From the NCBI GenBank assembly GCA_004282745.1, contig SHMT01000023.1, forward strand, positions 1 to 64,000: 64,000 nucleotides of DNA. Direction: 5' to 3'. Under the pieces are notes generated by a model. That model saw nothing but the letters and a program-made list of their open reading frames with translations, was not told the origin of the DNA and searched no databases. Positions 1-8,013 of this stretch are shown piece after piece. Every line of letters begins with the position of its first letter. Within the stretch, counting starts at the first letter, position 1. The stretch is from Candidatus Scalindua sp. SCAELEC01 (GTDB lineage: Bacteria > Planctomycetota > Brocadiia > Brocadiales > Scalinduaceae). A program made the position numbers and the translations under genes.

Positions 1-457
1 GTTTCTATTCTAAAAATATAAAATAACACTAAAGGAAAGATAGTATGGGGATTACGCTTTGTCCAACTTTTTGTCAGGAGATTACTAGTGTTAAAGAGCG
101 GCTTCTCTCTACTGGACGACAATTACTACCGCGTAAGCGGTTTCGTTCAACAGTTAAATAGATTGCGACTATGTTATCAGAAATATACAGCCGCCGTATA
201 TTACGAATATCATGACAAATTTTTGTTCCAAAAATAAGACAACATACGTTGTCCTTATCAGACGTTAATTACAAAGAAGTTATTGTATAAAATTACGAAA
301 TAATATTACATCATAAAATGCATTACCATGTTTGAAAAAACAACCGATGTGGCTATCTGATTTTAATCTGAAACGATCCAGAGAATATAGACACTCAGTA
401 ATAACATCCCCCAAAACCTCCTTCAAATGGGGACTTTGATTTTAATTTGATTTAAAT

Positions 458-624
458 CAGTAACGTCCGGTTAGATTTTTGCGTAGGCGGCTTTCGTCAT
501 ACCCGAACGCCTTTATCGGGTATCCAGAGACTCGTTTCATCATAGATTCCCGCTAAAAACATGCGGGAATGACAAGTTTTGGGGCAATAAATTAAATACG
601 CAAAAACCTAACCGGACGATGCTG
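458..624 (+). repeat. family A mobile element, copy A1
   Basis: This 167-bp element has 20-bp terminal inverted repeats at 464-483 and 599-618 that differ at one base, inside a looser outer inverted repeat. The interior, with two small GC-rich palindromes around CCCGAACG and CCCGC, is almost the same as in copies A3 and A4. No target duplication is recognisable here, so this is probably an older copy. Confidence 0.85.
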
Positions 625-717
625 ATAAAATCTAACAACAAAATATTTGATATTGTTACACAGTCTCGAGAAAAAAGAGATTTGCTTTAATGATGACGGT
701 ATTAATTCACATCCTGA

Positions 718-746
718 TTGACAAAATCGAATCGTTCATGTATAAA
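718..746 (+). promoter_or_regulatory. sigma-70-like promoter
   Basis: TTGACA (718-723), a 17-bp spacer and TATAAA (741-746). It would give a transcript with a leader of about 175 nt for the gene at 930. Assigned by consensus only. Confidence 0.6.
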
Positions 747-929
747 TGAATAGGTTGTTTTGTGAGCAAAAGGTATCTACACATCTTGATGTGATCGGTT
801 TAGAGTCAATCACTTAAAAAGTATGTGAATTGATAATGTACAGTGTTGAAGATGCATTTGATTGCCTTAATTACTTCAAGCGAGAAGCATGAAGAGTATT
901 TTTAGAAACAGTCGTAGTGAGGAACAACA

Positions 930-1367
930 ATGAAAAATAAAAGGCTACCCGGTCGCCTGACCGCCGAGATGGTGAAACGTTTTTTGTTTGATGTGAAATT
1001 GAGAATGTTTATCATTTTATCTATTGCTCTGTTTGGGCTTGCGTTTCAGCAGAGAGAGGTAAAAGCAGATATAGATTTAGAAAAAGACGTCTATCTATTC
1101 CTTCATGCGAGTTTTGATCTGGAAGAGAAATCGATAGAGGCCCTGGTTGCAAATGGATTTTCGAAGGAGAGAATCATTGTAGCTACTCCAAGAAATATTG
1201 GGAAAGAGGGCGATTATATGGCGATGCTCTGGCTGCCACCAAAACCGGATCATATAAAGATTCAACAGATAACCAAAGTTGTAGATGTTGAACCTGAAGG
1301 AATGATCGGTTACTGGAAAGGTGTCACAAAAGAGGAGTTATACACTATTCCCTTGGAGTTGGAGTAA
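930..1367 (+). CDS. small exported or membrane-anchored protein, function unknown
   Basis: A 145-residue protein that I do not recognise. Residues 25-41 form a hydrophobic stretch followed by V-K-A at 44-46, which looks like a signal peptide on an unusually long basic N-terminal extension; an internal ATG at residue 26 would give a more ordinary signal peptide. The mature part is acidic, with no cysteines and no motif I can name. A GAGG about seven bases upstream supports the start at 930. The gene stands alone behind a near-consensus promoter and converges on the glycosyltransferase at 1412-2557, with a repeat hairpin between the two stops. Confidence 0.7.
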   Translation: MKNKRLPGRLTAEMVKRFLFDVKLRMFIILSIALFGLAFQQREVKADIDLEKDVYLFLHASFDLEEKSIEALVANGFSKERIIVATPRNIGKEGDYMAMLWLPPKPDHIKIQQITKVVDVEPEGMIGYWKGVTKEELYTIPLELE

Positions 1368-1369
1368 GA

Positions 1370-1416
1370 TTAAGGGTCCAGGAAAGAATACCTTTTTGTT
1401 TTATCCTGGGCCTAAG
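1370..1416. repeat. family D hairpin, short copy D1
   Basis: An imperfect hairpin reading AGGGTCCAGGA ... TCCTGGGCCT, closely related to the sequence at 56676-56722 and to the ends of the 189-bp element at 57602-57790. It lies between two convergent genes, overlaps the stop codon of the minus-strand glycosyltransferase (1412-1414), and could act as a terminator for either strand. Confidence 0.6.
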
Positions 1417-2557
1417 ACAAGAGTTTTTCATAAACCTCTTCAACCCTTTTGGCCATAGGTTCTAAAGAAAATACCTCTTGTGCTTTTTCTAAAGAGGCTT
1501 TCGCAAATCTCTTTCTGAGTGACTCATCCTTAGAAAGAGTTACAAACGCGGTTGCTAAGTTCTCCGAGGTGTCCTCAATGACGAGTCCTGTAGTGTTATG
1601 ATCAACGATTTCCGGTAGCATGCCTCTATTTGCTGCGATTACGGGTATCTCCATTGCCATTACCTCACGTACCGCACGGCAGGATCCGTCTGATCCTGGG
1701 ACGAGAAAGACGTTAAAGTCCATACACGATACAACATCGACATAATCTCCTGTTCTGTAACCAGTATGAATTATCGCATCTGACAGGCCCATCTTCCTGG
1801 CAGGATCTGTCAATAGCTGTTTCTCTTTCGTTCCTCTACCGATAACGAGCATCCGTAATCGGGGCTCTTCTCTCCTGGCGATCTTGAGCGCCTCTAACAG
1901 GACATCAAATCTGCGGTGCGTTTGGATCCTCGCTATAATGCCCACGACAATATCTTCCTTACCTATCCCAAGCTTTTTCCTAAAGCTGCTATGATCGTTT
2001 TGAGGTCTAAATCGTTCGCAGTCGATGGAGGCATCAATTCTGAATATGGCACCATCAGGTAGCCTGAAATTAAGGGCATCGACCTTTCTCGCCTCTTCAG
2101 ATACGTCAATGAGAGCATCCGTAAGTTTTGTGATACAGATGGTGTTTCTCAGACCCCGTACCAATCCAACCCCGTCATGGTTCGTACGAACAATCGGCAA
2201 AAACTTTTTTGCCCGTCTGGCGGCTATTCCACCAACTAAATGGTCATAGCTACGATGTACATGCAACAGATCAAATGCTTCATTATCCATAAAGGCAATG
2301 AGTTTTTTCAGATCACTCATTGCCTGGAAAAATCTAAAATGTTTGTTTAACTTAAATTTTGTTACCGGGACCAATCCACGTTCATATGCGCTCTTTTCAA
2401 CAGATTCAGAATCCGGCGGGAATGGATAATCGTCCATAGCCTTACCGCAGGCAAAGGTGACATCGTGTCCAAACTTTTTTAACGCCACACATAAGTTGAG
2501 CGCAGGTTCGGCCGGTCCCGTCCATTTCCAATCGCTATAGAGATGAAGTATCTTCAT
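1412..2557 (-). CDS. glycosyltransferase, GT4 family
   Basis: About 381 residues, GT-B fold. The start is placed at the ATG at 2557 because MKILHLYSDW begins the first Rossmann strand; the frame continues upstream to 2617, but those 20 residues look unlike any GT4 N-terminus. The C-terminal domain has a nucleotide-sugar region with VGIIAR near residue 205, LVIGRG near 237 and a GSDGSCRAVREVMAMEIP stretch at about 288-305, where the usual E-x7-E lies. It probably adds a sugar to an envelope glycan or LPS core; donor and acceptor cannot be read from sequence. It lies 226 bp downstream of the heptosyltransferase-like gene on the same strand. Confidence 0.85.
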   Translation of the reverse strand: MKILHLYSDWKWTGPAEPALNLCVALKKFGHDVTFACGKAMDDYPFPPDSESVEKSAYERGLVPVTKFKLNKHFRFFQAMSDLKKLIAFMDNEAFDLLHVHRSYDHLVGGIAARRAKKFLPIVRTNHDGVGLVRGLRNTICITKLTDALIDVSEEARKVDALNFRLPDGAIFRIDASIDCERFRPQNDHSSFRKKLGIGKEDIVVGIIARIQTHRRFDVLLEALKIARREEPRLRMLVIGRGTKEKQLLTDPARKMGLSDAIIHTGYRTGDYVDVVSCMDFNVFLVPGSDGSCRAVREVMAMEIPVIAANRGMLPEIVDHNTTGLVIEDTSENLATAFVTLSKDESLRKRFAKASLEKAQEVFSLEPMAKRVEEVYEKLLS

Positions 2558-2783
2558 TTGATTAAAACATGAGGTAAAAACGAAGAAAATTTTATCACAT
2601 ATTTGAGGGAAGCGCAAGGATCATATTGCATTGTGTCAGGACTAAAACCGGAAAAAAATTTGATTCTTGAATTTTGCTATATTTTTATGTAAAAAACAGA
2701 ACAAGAGTTGCGTTTATGCAGAAAATTTGGGTGAGTGGTCTTACAATAGATAAAACCTGCTAAGATGTGCCAGTAGCGGGTGC

Positions 2784-3872
2784 TTACTTCAATGCACACT
2801 CATTCATCATCAACTCCGATGCCGCATCAAAAACATCTTCTGGTAAAATTGTCGTTATGCATTTGGTGTCAGAGCAGGTTCTTCTCCTGCAAGGGCTACA
2901 GGAGACGTCCTTACTCACGACTAGGGAATTACCGTTATAAGGCCCATAAATTACGGGGTCTTTGGGGCCAAATATTGCGACAATCGGTATGCAGAGTGTC
3001 GACGCGATATGCAGTGGTCCCGTATCGCCACCTATAAAGAGAACGGCATGCCGTATGAGTTCGACAAACTGTTTTATCGTTGTTTCACAGGCGATTGTTG
3101 CACGGTTGTTCATTTTATTTACTATCTCGTTAACGATTTCAAGTTCATTAGGTCCCCAAGTGAAAACCACGTTTACATCAAATTTCTCCAAGATCATGTC
3201 GGTTACGAGTGCATAATTTGATGTCGACCACCGTTTGTAAGCGCCATACTCACTGGTGCAAGGGTGTATGATAATGAGGGGTTTCGAAGAGATATTTTTG
3301 GTCTCTAAAAAGGTAGAAACATATTCATGGCACTCTCTCGATAGGGGAAGTTCTGGCTTGAGGAATTGCGTGTCAATGTTCAAACTGCTGAGCAAAGAGA
3401 GGTTCCTGTCTATTCTGTGTATCCTTTTTTGGGAAGGATAGATATGGTATTTTGTGAACAGATAGTTAAACTCTCTGCAGTGACCTCTTCCAAATCCAAT
3501 CCTGTTTTTTGAACCCGTTAACCGAGTCATGATTCCGCTCTTAAGGTTGCCATGAAAATCGAGCACAAAATCATAACTCTCATTGCGAAGCCTGCGATAG
3601 AATGACACGATATCGCTCAAGGTTTCAAAGAAGGTTGTTACTCTAAAAATGTTCCGTTGCCATCTTTTTCGAGGAAATACGATAATTTCATCAATATCCG
3701 GGTGGCCGGAAAGAATGCTACATGCTCTATCCTCAACTAACCATGCAATTTTTGAATTTGGAAAATGATAGCGTAAGGACCGCAATGCAGGGAGAACGTC
3801 TACCACGTCACCCAAGGCGCTAAGTCGTACTATCAAGATTCGCTCGGGGTTATTTTTCACATGAAATTCCAT
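2784..3872 (-). CDS. glycosyltransferase family 9 (heptosyltransferase-like)
   Basis: A 362-residue GT9 protein, the family of LPS heptosyltransferases WaaC, WaaF and WaaQ, which transfer heptose from ADP-heptose to the growing LPS inner core at the cytoplasmic face. Visible hallmarks are the N-terminal LIVRLSALGDVV (13-24), IIHPCTSEYGAYKRW (201-215) and the GGDTGPLHIAS signature (281-291) followed by IFGPKDP. A cysteine-rich segment (C325, C328, C333, C338) near the C-terminus is common in this family. Neighbouring genes (GT4 and an LPS-type kinase) fit a core-oligosaccharide locus. Whether heptose is truly the donor is inference. Confidence 0.9.
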   Translation of the reverse strand: MEFHVKNNPERILIVRLSALGDVVDVLPALRSLRYHFPNSKIAWLVEDRACSILSGHPDIDEIIVFPRKRWQRNIFRVTTFFETLSDIVSFYRRLRNESYDFVLDFHGNLKSGIMTRLTGSKNRIGFGRGHCREFNYLFTKYHIYPSQKRIHRIDRNLSLLSSLNIDTQFLKPELPLSRECHEYVSTFLETKNISSKPLIIIHPCTSEYGAYKRWSTSNYALVTDMILEKFDVNVVFTWGPNELEIVNEIVNKMNNRATIACETTIKQFVELIRHAVLFIGGDTGPLHIASTLCIPIVAIFGPKDPVIYGPYNGNSLVVSKDVSCSPCRRRTCSDTKCITTILPEDVFDAASELMMNECALK

Positions 3873-3880
3873 AATCTATT

Positions 3881-4018
3881 TAGTGCGTGAACGAAAACCC
3901 AGTGTTTGAACCAAAACTGCCCATCCGCTTCGTTGCTGGAGTAATTACTGAATCCTCACGTGTGTTTCGGTTCCAAATCAGCGTGTCTACTGTCTGGGCC
4001 GTTTTCGTTCAAATACTG
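3881..4018. repeat. family B element, divergent copy B1
   Basis: Starts with TAGTGCGTGAACGAAAACCC and ends with GTTTTCGTTCAAATACT. The interior (CTGCCCATCCGCTTCGTTGC) aligns with the CTACCCATCTACTGCGTTGC of the intact copies. The same variant terminus occurs inverted at 60039-60077, so this may be a distinct subfamily. It occupies most of the gap between two divergent genes. Confidence 0.7.
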
Positions 4019-4094
4019 GTTCTCTGTTCATGGATAAATTGTGACTATTTTATACGATAACCTGTGAATCTTTCAATTGCTTTTTGTCTCTTTT

Positions 4095-4123
4095 TTGACT
4101 TTACCCACTAAATTTGTTATAAT
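4095..4123 (+). promoter_or_regulatory. sigma-70-like promoter next to the start codon
   Basis: TTGACT (4095-4100), 17-bp spacer, TATAAT (4118-4123). The expected transcription start near 4130 lies about four bases before the ATG at 4134, which would make the message almost leaderless. No Shine-Dalgarno is visible before that ATG. Confidence 0.65.
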
Positions 4124-4133
4124 TAAAAACCAA

Positions 4134-5192
4134 ATGAACAGAGTTAAATTACCCGACTACTTTACCACTTTAAAAAAGGGGAAGGTGACGCTATTTATTC
4201 ACAAAAAATATGAAGCCCAATTGACGGAACAAGATCTAAATCTCTTGTTTGGTTTATATAGAGACTCCAATCCCCGACCTTCAATCCCTCAATCAAGGGT
4301 ATCATCAAAAGTGTCCTTTCAAGGCCAAGAGAGTCAAGAAACTGAATTTTCCGCATCTTACCATGGAAGAACACCTTGCAAAAGTATTTTTCTGAAAAGT
4401 CTTAATAATGGATGCTTTGTGGTGAGGGACTACTGGCACGGTGGGCTGTTTGGGAAGGTTTTGAGAGATATATTCTGGCAAGGACTGCGTCCAATTCTGG
4501 AACTCGTAATCTGTGAGAAAGCATCAAAAGAGGGAATTGAGACGATAGAGATACTTGCCGTCATAAAAAACAGGGTTTTGGGACCGTTTTATAAGAGTAA
4601 GCTCATTTCAAGGGAGATCAAAAACTCTACAGATCTCATGGAATTACTTTTGAGATATGATCATAAAACTTTTTGTGCACAGAAGAGAGAGATCATTTCC
4701 AAGGTTGCACTTGCAATAAAGGAGTTGCACAAAGCGGGAATTTATCATGCAGACTTGAACTTAAAGAATATTCTTTTGCAAACAGCAAGCGGTGGGGAAT
4801 TCGTTGTCTATATCATCGATTTAGATAAATCCAAACAGTTTAGCCAGTTGAATCCTCAGCGGAGAATGAAGAATCTCATGCGACTTGACAGATCATTGGA
4901 GAAATTCAAGAGAAAGGTTTTGAGGGAAAATAATTTTCATCAGTCGTGTTCATTGTTCATAACGAAAGGAGACAAGGTGCGGTTCTTGAGAGATTATCTC
5001 AGTTGTGATGACACTCGGAGGCCTGTTGCAGCTGTTTCTCCTGATGGAGTCGAAGTGATGAGAAAAGGTCCTGCTACTGATTCGTTTCGTAACCAGAGTA
5101 AATTGTTAAAAATTTCTCTTAAATCGTATCTGTCATCCCACAAAACGCATAGATTTTGGTGGTGGTTGGCAGATCTGTCTGGTAAGAATTGA
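4134..5192 (+). CDS. LPS/Kdo-kinase-like protein (InaA/WaaP superfamily)
   Basis: 352 residues from the ATG at 4134; the frame is open from 4077 but a promoter sits in that extension. The protein kinase-like core is seen in the catalytic-loop motif YHADLNLKNILL (H205, A206, D207), where the lysine of classical kinases is absent as in Kdo kinases, and in IIDLDKS (D229), the equivalent of the metal-binding DFG aspartate. These features match the family that phosphorylates Kdo or heptose in the LPS inner core. The C-terminal 100 residues are basic and poorly conserved. It probably shares a transcript with plsY, 34 bp downstream. Substrate is inferred from family and neighbours. Confidence 0.8.
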   Translation: MNRVKLPDYFTTLKKGKVTLFIHKKYEAQLTEQDLNLLFGLYRDSNPRPSIPQSRVSSKVSFQGQESQETEFSASYHGRTPCKSIFLKSLNNGCFVVRDYWHGGLFGKVLRDIFWQGLRPILELVICEKASKEGIETIEILAVIKNRVLGPFYKSKLISREIKNSTDLMELLLRYDHKTFCAQKREIISKVALAIKELHKAGIYHADLNLKNILLQTASGGEFVVYIIDLDKSKQFSQLNPQRRMKNLMRLDRSLEKFKRKVLRENNFHQSCSLFITKGDKVRFLRDYLSCDDTRRPVAAVSPDGVEVMRKGPATDSFRNQSKLLKISLKSYLSSHKTHRFWWWLADLSGKN

Positions 5193-5226
5193 AACTTTAC
5201 ACACATCAATAGGAAACTTGAAACTT

Positions 5227-5871
5227 ATGCTATTATCATACATCTTTGGTCTTACTCTCTCATACCTAATAGGGGGAATTCCGTTTGGATATCTTATTGC
5301 GATTGCTAAGGGTATTGATATCCGGCAACACGGGAGTGGCAATATCGGAGCCTCAAATGTGGGCAGAATACTTGGAAGAAAGTATGGGATTATCATATTT
5401 GTCCTCGATTTACTGAAGGGGTTTGTATCAGTCTTCTTCATTCCGATCTGCGTCAGTAAAATACCATTCCCAACTACTTCCGGAGATCTGTTAGTAATCC
5501 TTTGTGGCTTATGTTCGATACTTGGTCATGTGTTTCCCCTCTATCTGCGTTTCAGAGGGGGAAAGGCCGTTGCCACAAGTTTTGGGGTCTTTATCTGGCT
5601 GGCGCCGATGGCAGTAGCGATATCACTGGGTATTTGGATTGCAATTGTATTGGTATTTCGCTATGTTTCTCTTGGCTCAATAATAGGTTCTTTGGCCATT
5701 GTAGGGTCTGTCATTGTATTGGATAACGACCCATTTGGAAGAGGCATGTACCTTACCATTCTATCCGTTGTAGTTGCTGTATTGATCCTTATGAGGCACA
5801 GGGCAAATATTCAGAGAATCATCACAGGGACGGAAGCTAAGGTTTTCTCTAAACACTCTCATAAAGAGTGA
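5227..5871 (+). CDS. plsY: acyl-phosphate:glycerol-3-phosphate acyltransferase PlsY
   Basis: About 214 residues with several membrane segments. PlsY transfers the acyl group from acyl-phosphate to glycerol-3-phosphate at the inner membrane, the first step of phospholipid synthesis in most bacteria. The three conserved cytoplasmic loops are present: IGGIPFGYLIA with HGSGNIGASNVGR after it, FRGGKAVATSFG, and the third around FRYVSLGSI. The ATG at 5227 is chosen; a TTG at 5218 in the same frame is possible, but an AGGA at 5211-5214 leaves it only three bases of spacing. The length is normal for the family. Confidence 0.93.
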   Translation: MLLSYIFGLTLSYLIGGIPFGYLIAIAKGIDIRQHGSGNIGASNVGRILGRKYGIIIFVLDLLKGFVSVFFIPICVSKIPFPTTSGDLLVILCGLCSILGHVFPLYLRFRGGKAVATSFGVFIWLAPMAVAISLGIWIAIVLVFRYVSLGSIIGSLAIVGSVIVLDNDPFGRGMYLTILSVVVAVLILMRHRANIQRIITGTEAKVFSKHSHKE

Positions 5872-5894
5872 AAAGAGTTTTGCTGTTTTTTTTG

Positions 5895-6034
5895 ATATAC
5901 CCACTACCACTTTTTTTGCCGTTATCCCCGGATAAAAGGGGACGAGGACTTTACTTGCTCAATTGATCTCGGATTTTGCCTCTCTGCCTGTGGGCATACA
6001 GGCAGGTCCGAAAACCTTTATGAGATGAGCATAA
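5895..6034. repeat. family C element, copy C1
   Basis: Shares with 38205-38459 and 27632-27770 the block CCGTTATCCCCGGA, a TACTYGCTC segment and a terminal CGAAAACCNTTATGAGATGAG. In this copy the TCGGATTTTATCCGA hairpin is interrupted by a small CTGCCTG/CAGGCAG palindrome. It fills the gap between the convergent plsY and the 72-residue gene. Confidence 0.6.
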
Positions 6035-6152
6035 CAAAGGGCTTTGGCCTCTACTGCCGGTTTTACTCAATTTGGGAATCTAATTTTACACAAATATCTG
6101 CACTGAAATTCCAAAAATCATTTTGGAATGAGCGTTCAGGTCCGGATCTTCT

Positions 6153-6371
6153 TTATGGTATAGGCCAGGGGTGATCGTGCTTCTCTTCAACGTGATAGCA
6201 GAACGGCTCCCAGCTAAACTCTTTTTTTGTAATGGGACAACGAAGAGTAACCTTGTTCTCTCCTATGTTGGCAACCTCCCAGTCACCTTCACGTTTGGTC
6301 CCCTCTATCCTGATCTTTTGCCCCACATGAAATGGATAGGGTCTAAAAATTGAAACGTTATGCTTTGTCAT
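6153..6371 (-). CDS. 72-residue protein coupled to queC, function unknown
   Basis: A small protein with one His/Trp-rich C-terminus (HVEEKHDHPWPIP) and a beta-rich middle (GQKIRIEGTKREGDWEVANI). Its start overlaps the queC stop by four bases, so it is almost certainly translated from the same message. I know no family for it. Coupling to queC suggests a role connected to queuosine or 7-deazaguanine metabolism, but this is guilt by association only. The SH3-like strand pattern is an impression, not a domain call. Confidence 0.65.
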   Translation of the reverse strand: MTKHNVSIFRPYPFHVGQKIRIEGTKREGDWEVANIGENKVTLRCPITKKEFSWEPFCYHVEEKHDHPWPIP

Positions 6372-7081
6372 GAAGGCCTCCTATTCTTTTCCAGATAATG
6401 GATTTTATCCACATACCCTGCATCTTCAAATGCCCGTAAGCGTAGTGTACAACTTTGGCATCGACCGCATGCTAGATCATTGTTTTCGTAACAGGACCAG
6501 GTAAGCGGTAGCGGTGCGTTGAGCTCAATACCCATTTTCACTATTTCGAATTTCTTCATCCCAATTAAGGGAGTGACAACTTTGATTTGTGTCGAGGGCA
6601 TTGTTCCCACATCTACAAGTTGATTAAAGACATCATAATACTCTTGTCTACAATCGGGATAATTCGGGCTGTCTTGCTCTACGGCTCCTATGAATATAGT
6701 TTCTGCCTTAATAACCTCTGCCCATGAAACAGCAATTGCGAGTAGGAGAGTATTTCGAAACGGTACATACGTATTGGGCATGGTAGTCTCAGCCTCTCCC
6801 TTATCTATGGGGAGTTTTGTGTCGGTGAGGCTTGAACCTCCAATTTTTTTGAAATGATCTAATCCCGTTATCAATATCTTATCCTCTGGCACATGATAAT
6901 AGTTGGCGATGTTATGAAATGCCATCGATTCGCGTGGCTGAGTTCGCTGAGAATATTGAACATGAAGTAGGGCTACATTATGCTCCTTGTTAGCGACAGC
7001 TAATGTGACGCAGCTGTCAAGACCTCCGCTCAGGAGAACAATTGCTCGTTTTTTTTCAGGTGTTTGCGTCTTTGTTCTCAC
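6368..7081 (-). CDS. queC: 7-cyano-7-deazaguanine (preQ0) synthase QueC
   Basis: 237 residues. QueC converts 7-carboxy-7-deazaguanine, ammonia and ATP to preQ0 in the queuosine pathway. The PP-loop SGGLDS is at residues 18-23. The zinc site is the C-terminal group C197, C205, C208 and C211 (SCYENNDLACGRCQSC). It lies three bases after queE, whose product is its substrate, so the two form a functional pair. Other pathway genes (queD, folE, queF, tgt) are not in the window. Confidence 0.96.
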   Translation of the reverse strand: MRTKTQTPEKKRAIVLLSGGLDSCVTLAVANKEHNVALLHVQYSQRTQPRESMAFHNIANYYHVPEDKILITGLDHFKKIGGSSLTDTKLPIDKGEAETTMPNTYVPFRNTLLLAIAVSWAEVIKAETIFIGAVEQDSPNYPDCRQEYYDVFNQLVDVGTMPSTQIKVVTPLIGMKKFEIVKMGIELNAPLPLTWSCYENNDLACGRCQSCTLRLRAFEDAGYVDKIHYLEKNRRPS

Positions 7082-7084
7082 CTA

Positions 7085-7735
7085 TCAGACACCTCTTGTT
7101 TTGTTTGGCCAGATATACTTATGGAGTTGGAGCTGAAACCGGACATCGAGTTTATCCCTTAGAATGAATTCTGCTAATATTCTTGGTTCTAATGTACCAT
7201 ACACGACACCAAATAGCACGTTAGATTTACTGGTTAAATTATAGGTAATGGTGATCTGTTTTGCCCATTCATAGTCGTCTTTTGTTGATATGACAAACTT
7301 TACGTCATCATTAGGTCTGAGCCTTTCTATATTATCCCAATCCATCTCCCCATGCATATGACTGTCAGGGCATTTAATATCCATCACCCTGATGACGTTT
7401 TTTGGTAGTAAACTGATATTGACGCTTCCATTTGTCTCAACAAATACCTTATATTTCAAGTGAAGGAGTACTCTGATAAGTTCTTTTATATTGTTTTGTA
7501 ACAGTGGTTCTCCACCCGTAATACAGATATTTTTGCAATGAAAAGCCTCTATCTTTTCTTCTATGGTCTGCAAGGACATTTCGACACCCTTATCATATGC
7601 GTATGTAGTATCACAATAGGTGCATCTTAAATTACAGCCTGTTAACCTAATGAATATGCACGGTATTCCTGCATGGGAAGATTCTCCCTGTATGCTCATG
7701 AAGAGTTCGTTTACCATAAGACGTGATTCATTCAT
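7085..7735 (-). CDS. queE: 7-carboxy-7-deazaguanine synthase QueE
   Basis: 216 residues, a radical SAM enzyme that contracts 6-carboxytetrahydropterin to 7-carboxy-7-deazaguanine. The [4Fe-4S] ligands are C34, C38 and C41 (GCNLRCTYC), and ITGGEPLLQ follows as the SAM-contacting GGEP motif. The N-terminal VNELFMSIQGES is typical of QueE. It is the first gene of a queE-queC-72 aa operon. Confidence 0.95.
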   Translation of the reverse strand: MNESRLMVNELFMSIQGESSHAGIPCIFIRLTGCNLRCTYCDTTYAYDKGVEMSLQTIEEKIEAFHCKNICITGGEPLLQNNIKELIRVLLHLKYKVFVETNGSVNISLLPKNVIRVMDIKCPDSHMHGEMDWDNIERLRPNDDVKFVISTKDDYEWAKQITITYNLTSKSNVLFGVVYGTLEPRILAEFILRDKLDVRFQLQLHKYIWPNKTRGV

Positions 7736-7807
7736 AATCGTTATACATTAAGGTTGTTTCGGCAGTTCTCGGTAACTTGCCGGCATCTTTTTTATAAAAG
7801 TCTCTCT

Positions 7808-7836
7808 AGTATAAATGAAAATGGACGTCATGCAAA
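7808..7836 (-). promoter_or_regulatory. possible promoter for queE-queC
   Basis: Read on the minus strand: TTTGCA (7831-7836), 17-bp spacer, TATACT (7808-7813). The -35 is a poor match and the assignment rests on position alone. Confidence 0.35.
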
Positions 7837-8013
7837 GAGAACAGTTTGAGACGATAAGAAATTCATTACCTATATCATGTTATAATCGTGTTTTTATGTT
7901 ATTACTTATCCACGCTGTCGTGAAACATTTTTCTTTAAAATCTATTGTAGTATCATTATACTCCCTTATCCCGTATTTTCTATTTTTTTGAATCGATTGA
8001 GATAGAGCCTCTT

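Larger units (their letters stand above)
1..929. other. gene-free region at window start
   Basis: No convincing coding frame is visible on either strand. The stretch holds one family A repeat (458-624) and a strong sigma-70-like promoter (718-746) that points at the small exported protein starting at 930. I see nothing recognisable in the first 457 bases, which are AT-rich. Confidence 0.6.

Noticed and set aside
4077-4133. Upstream start for the LPS-type kinase
   Set aside because: A sigma-70-like promoter lies within this stretch, so it is unlikely to be translated.
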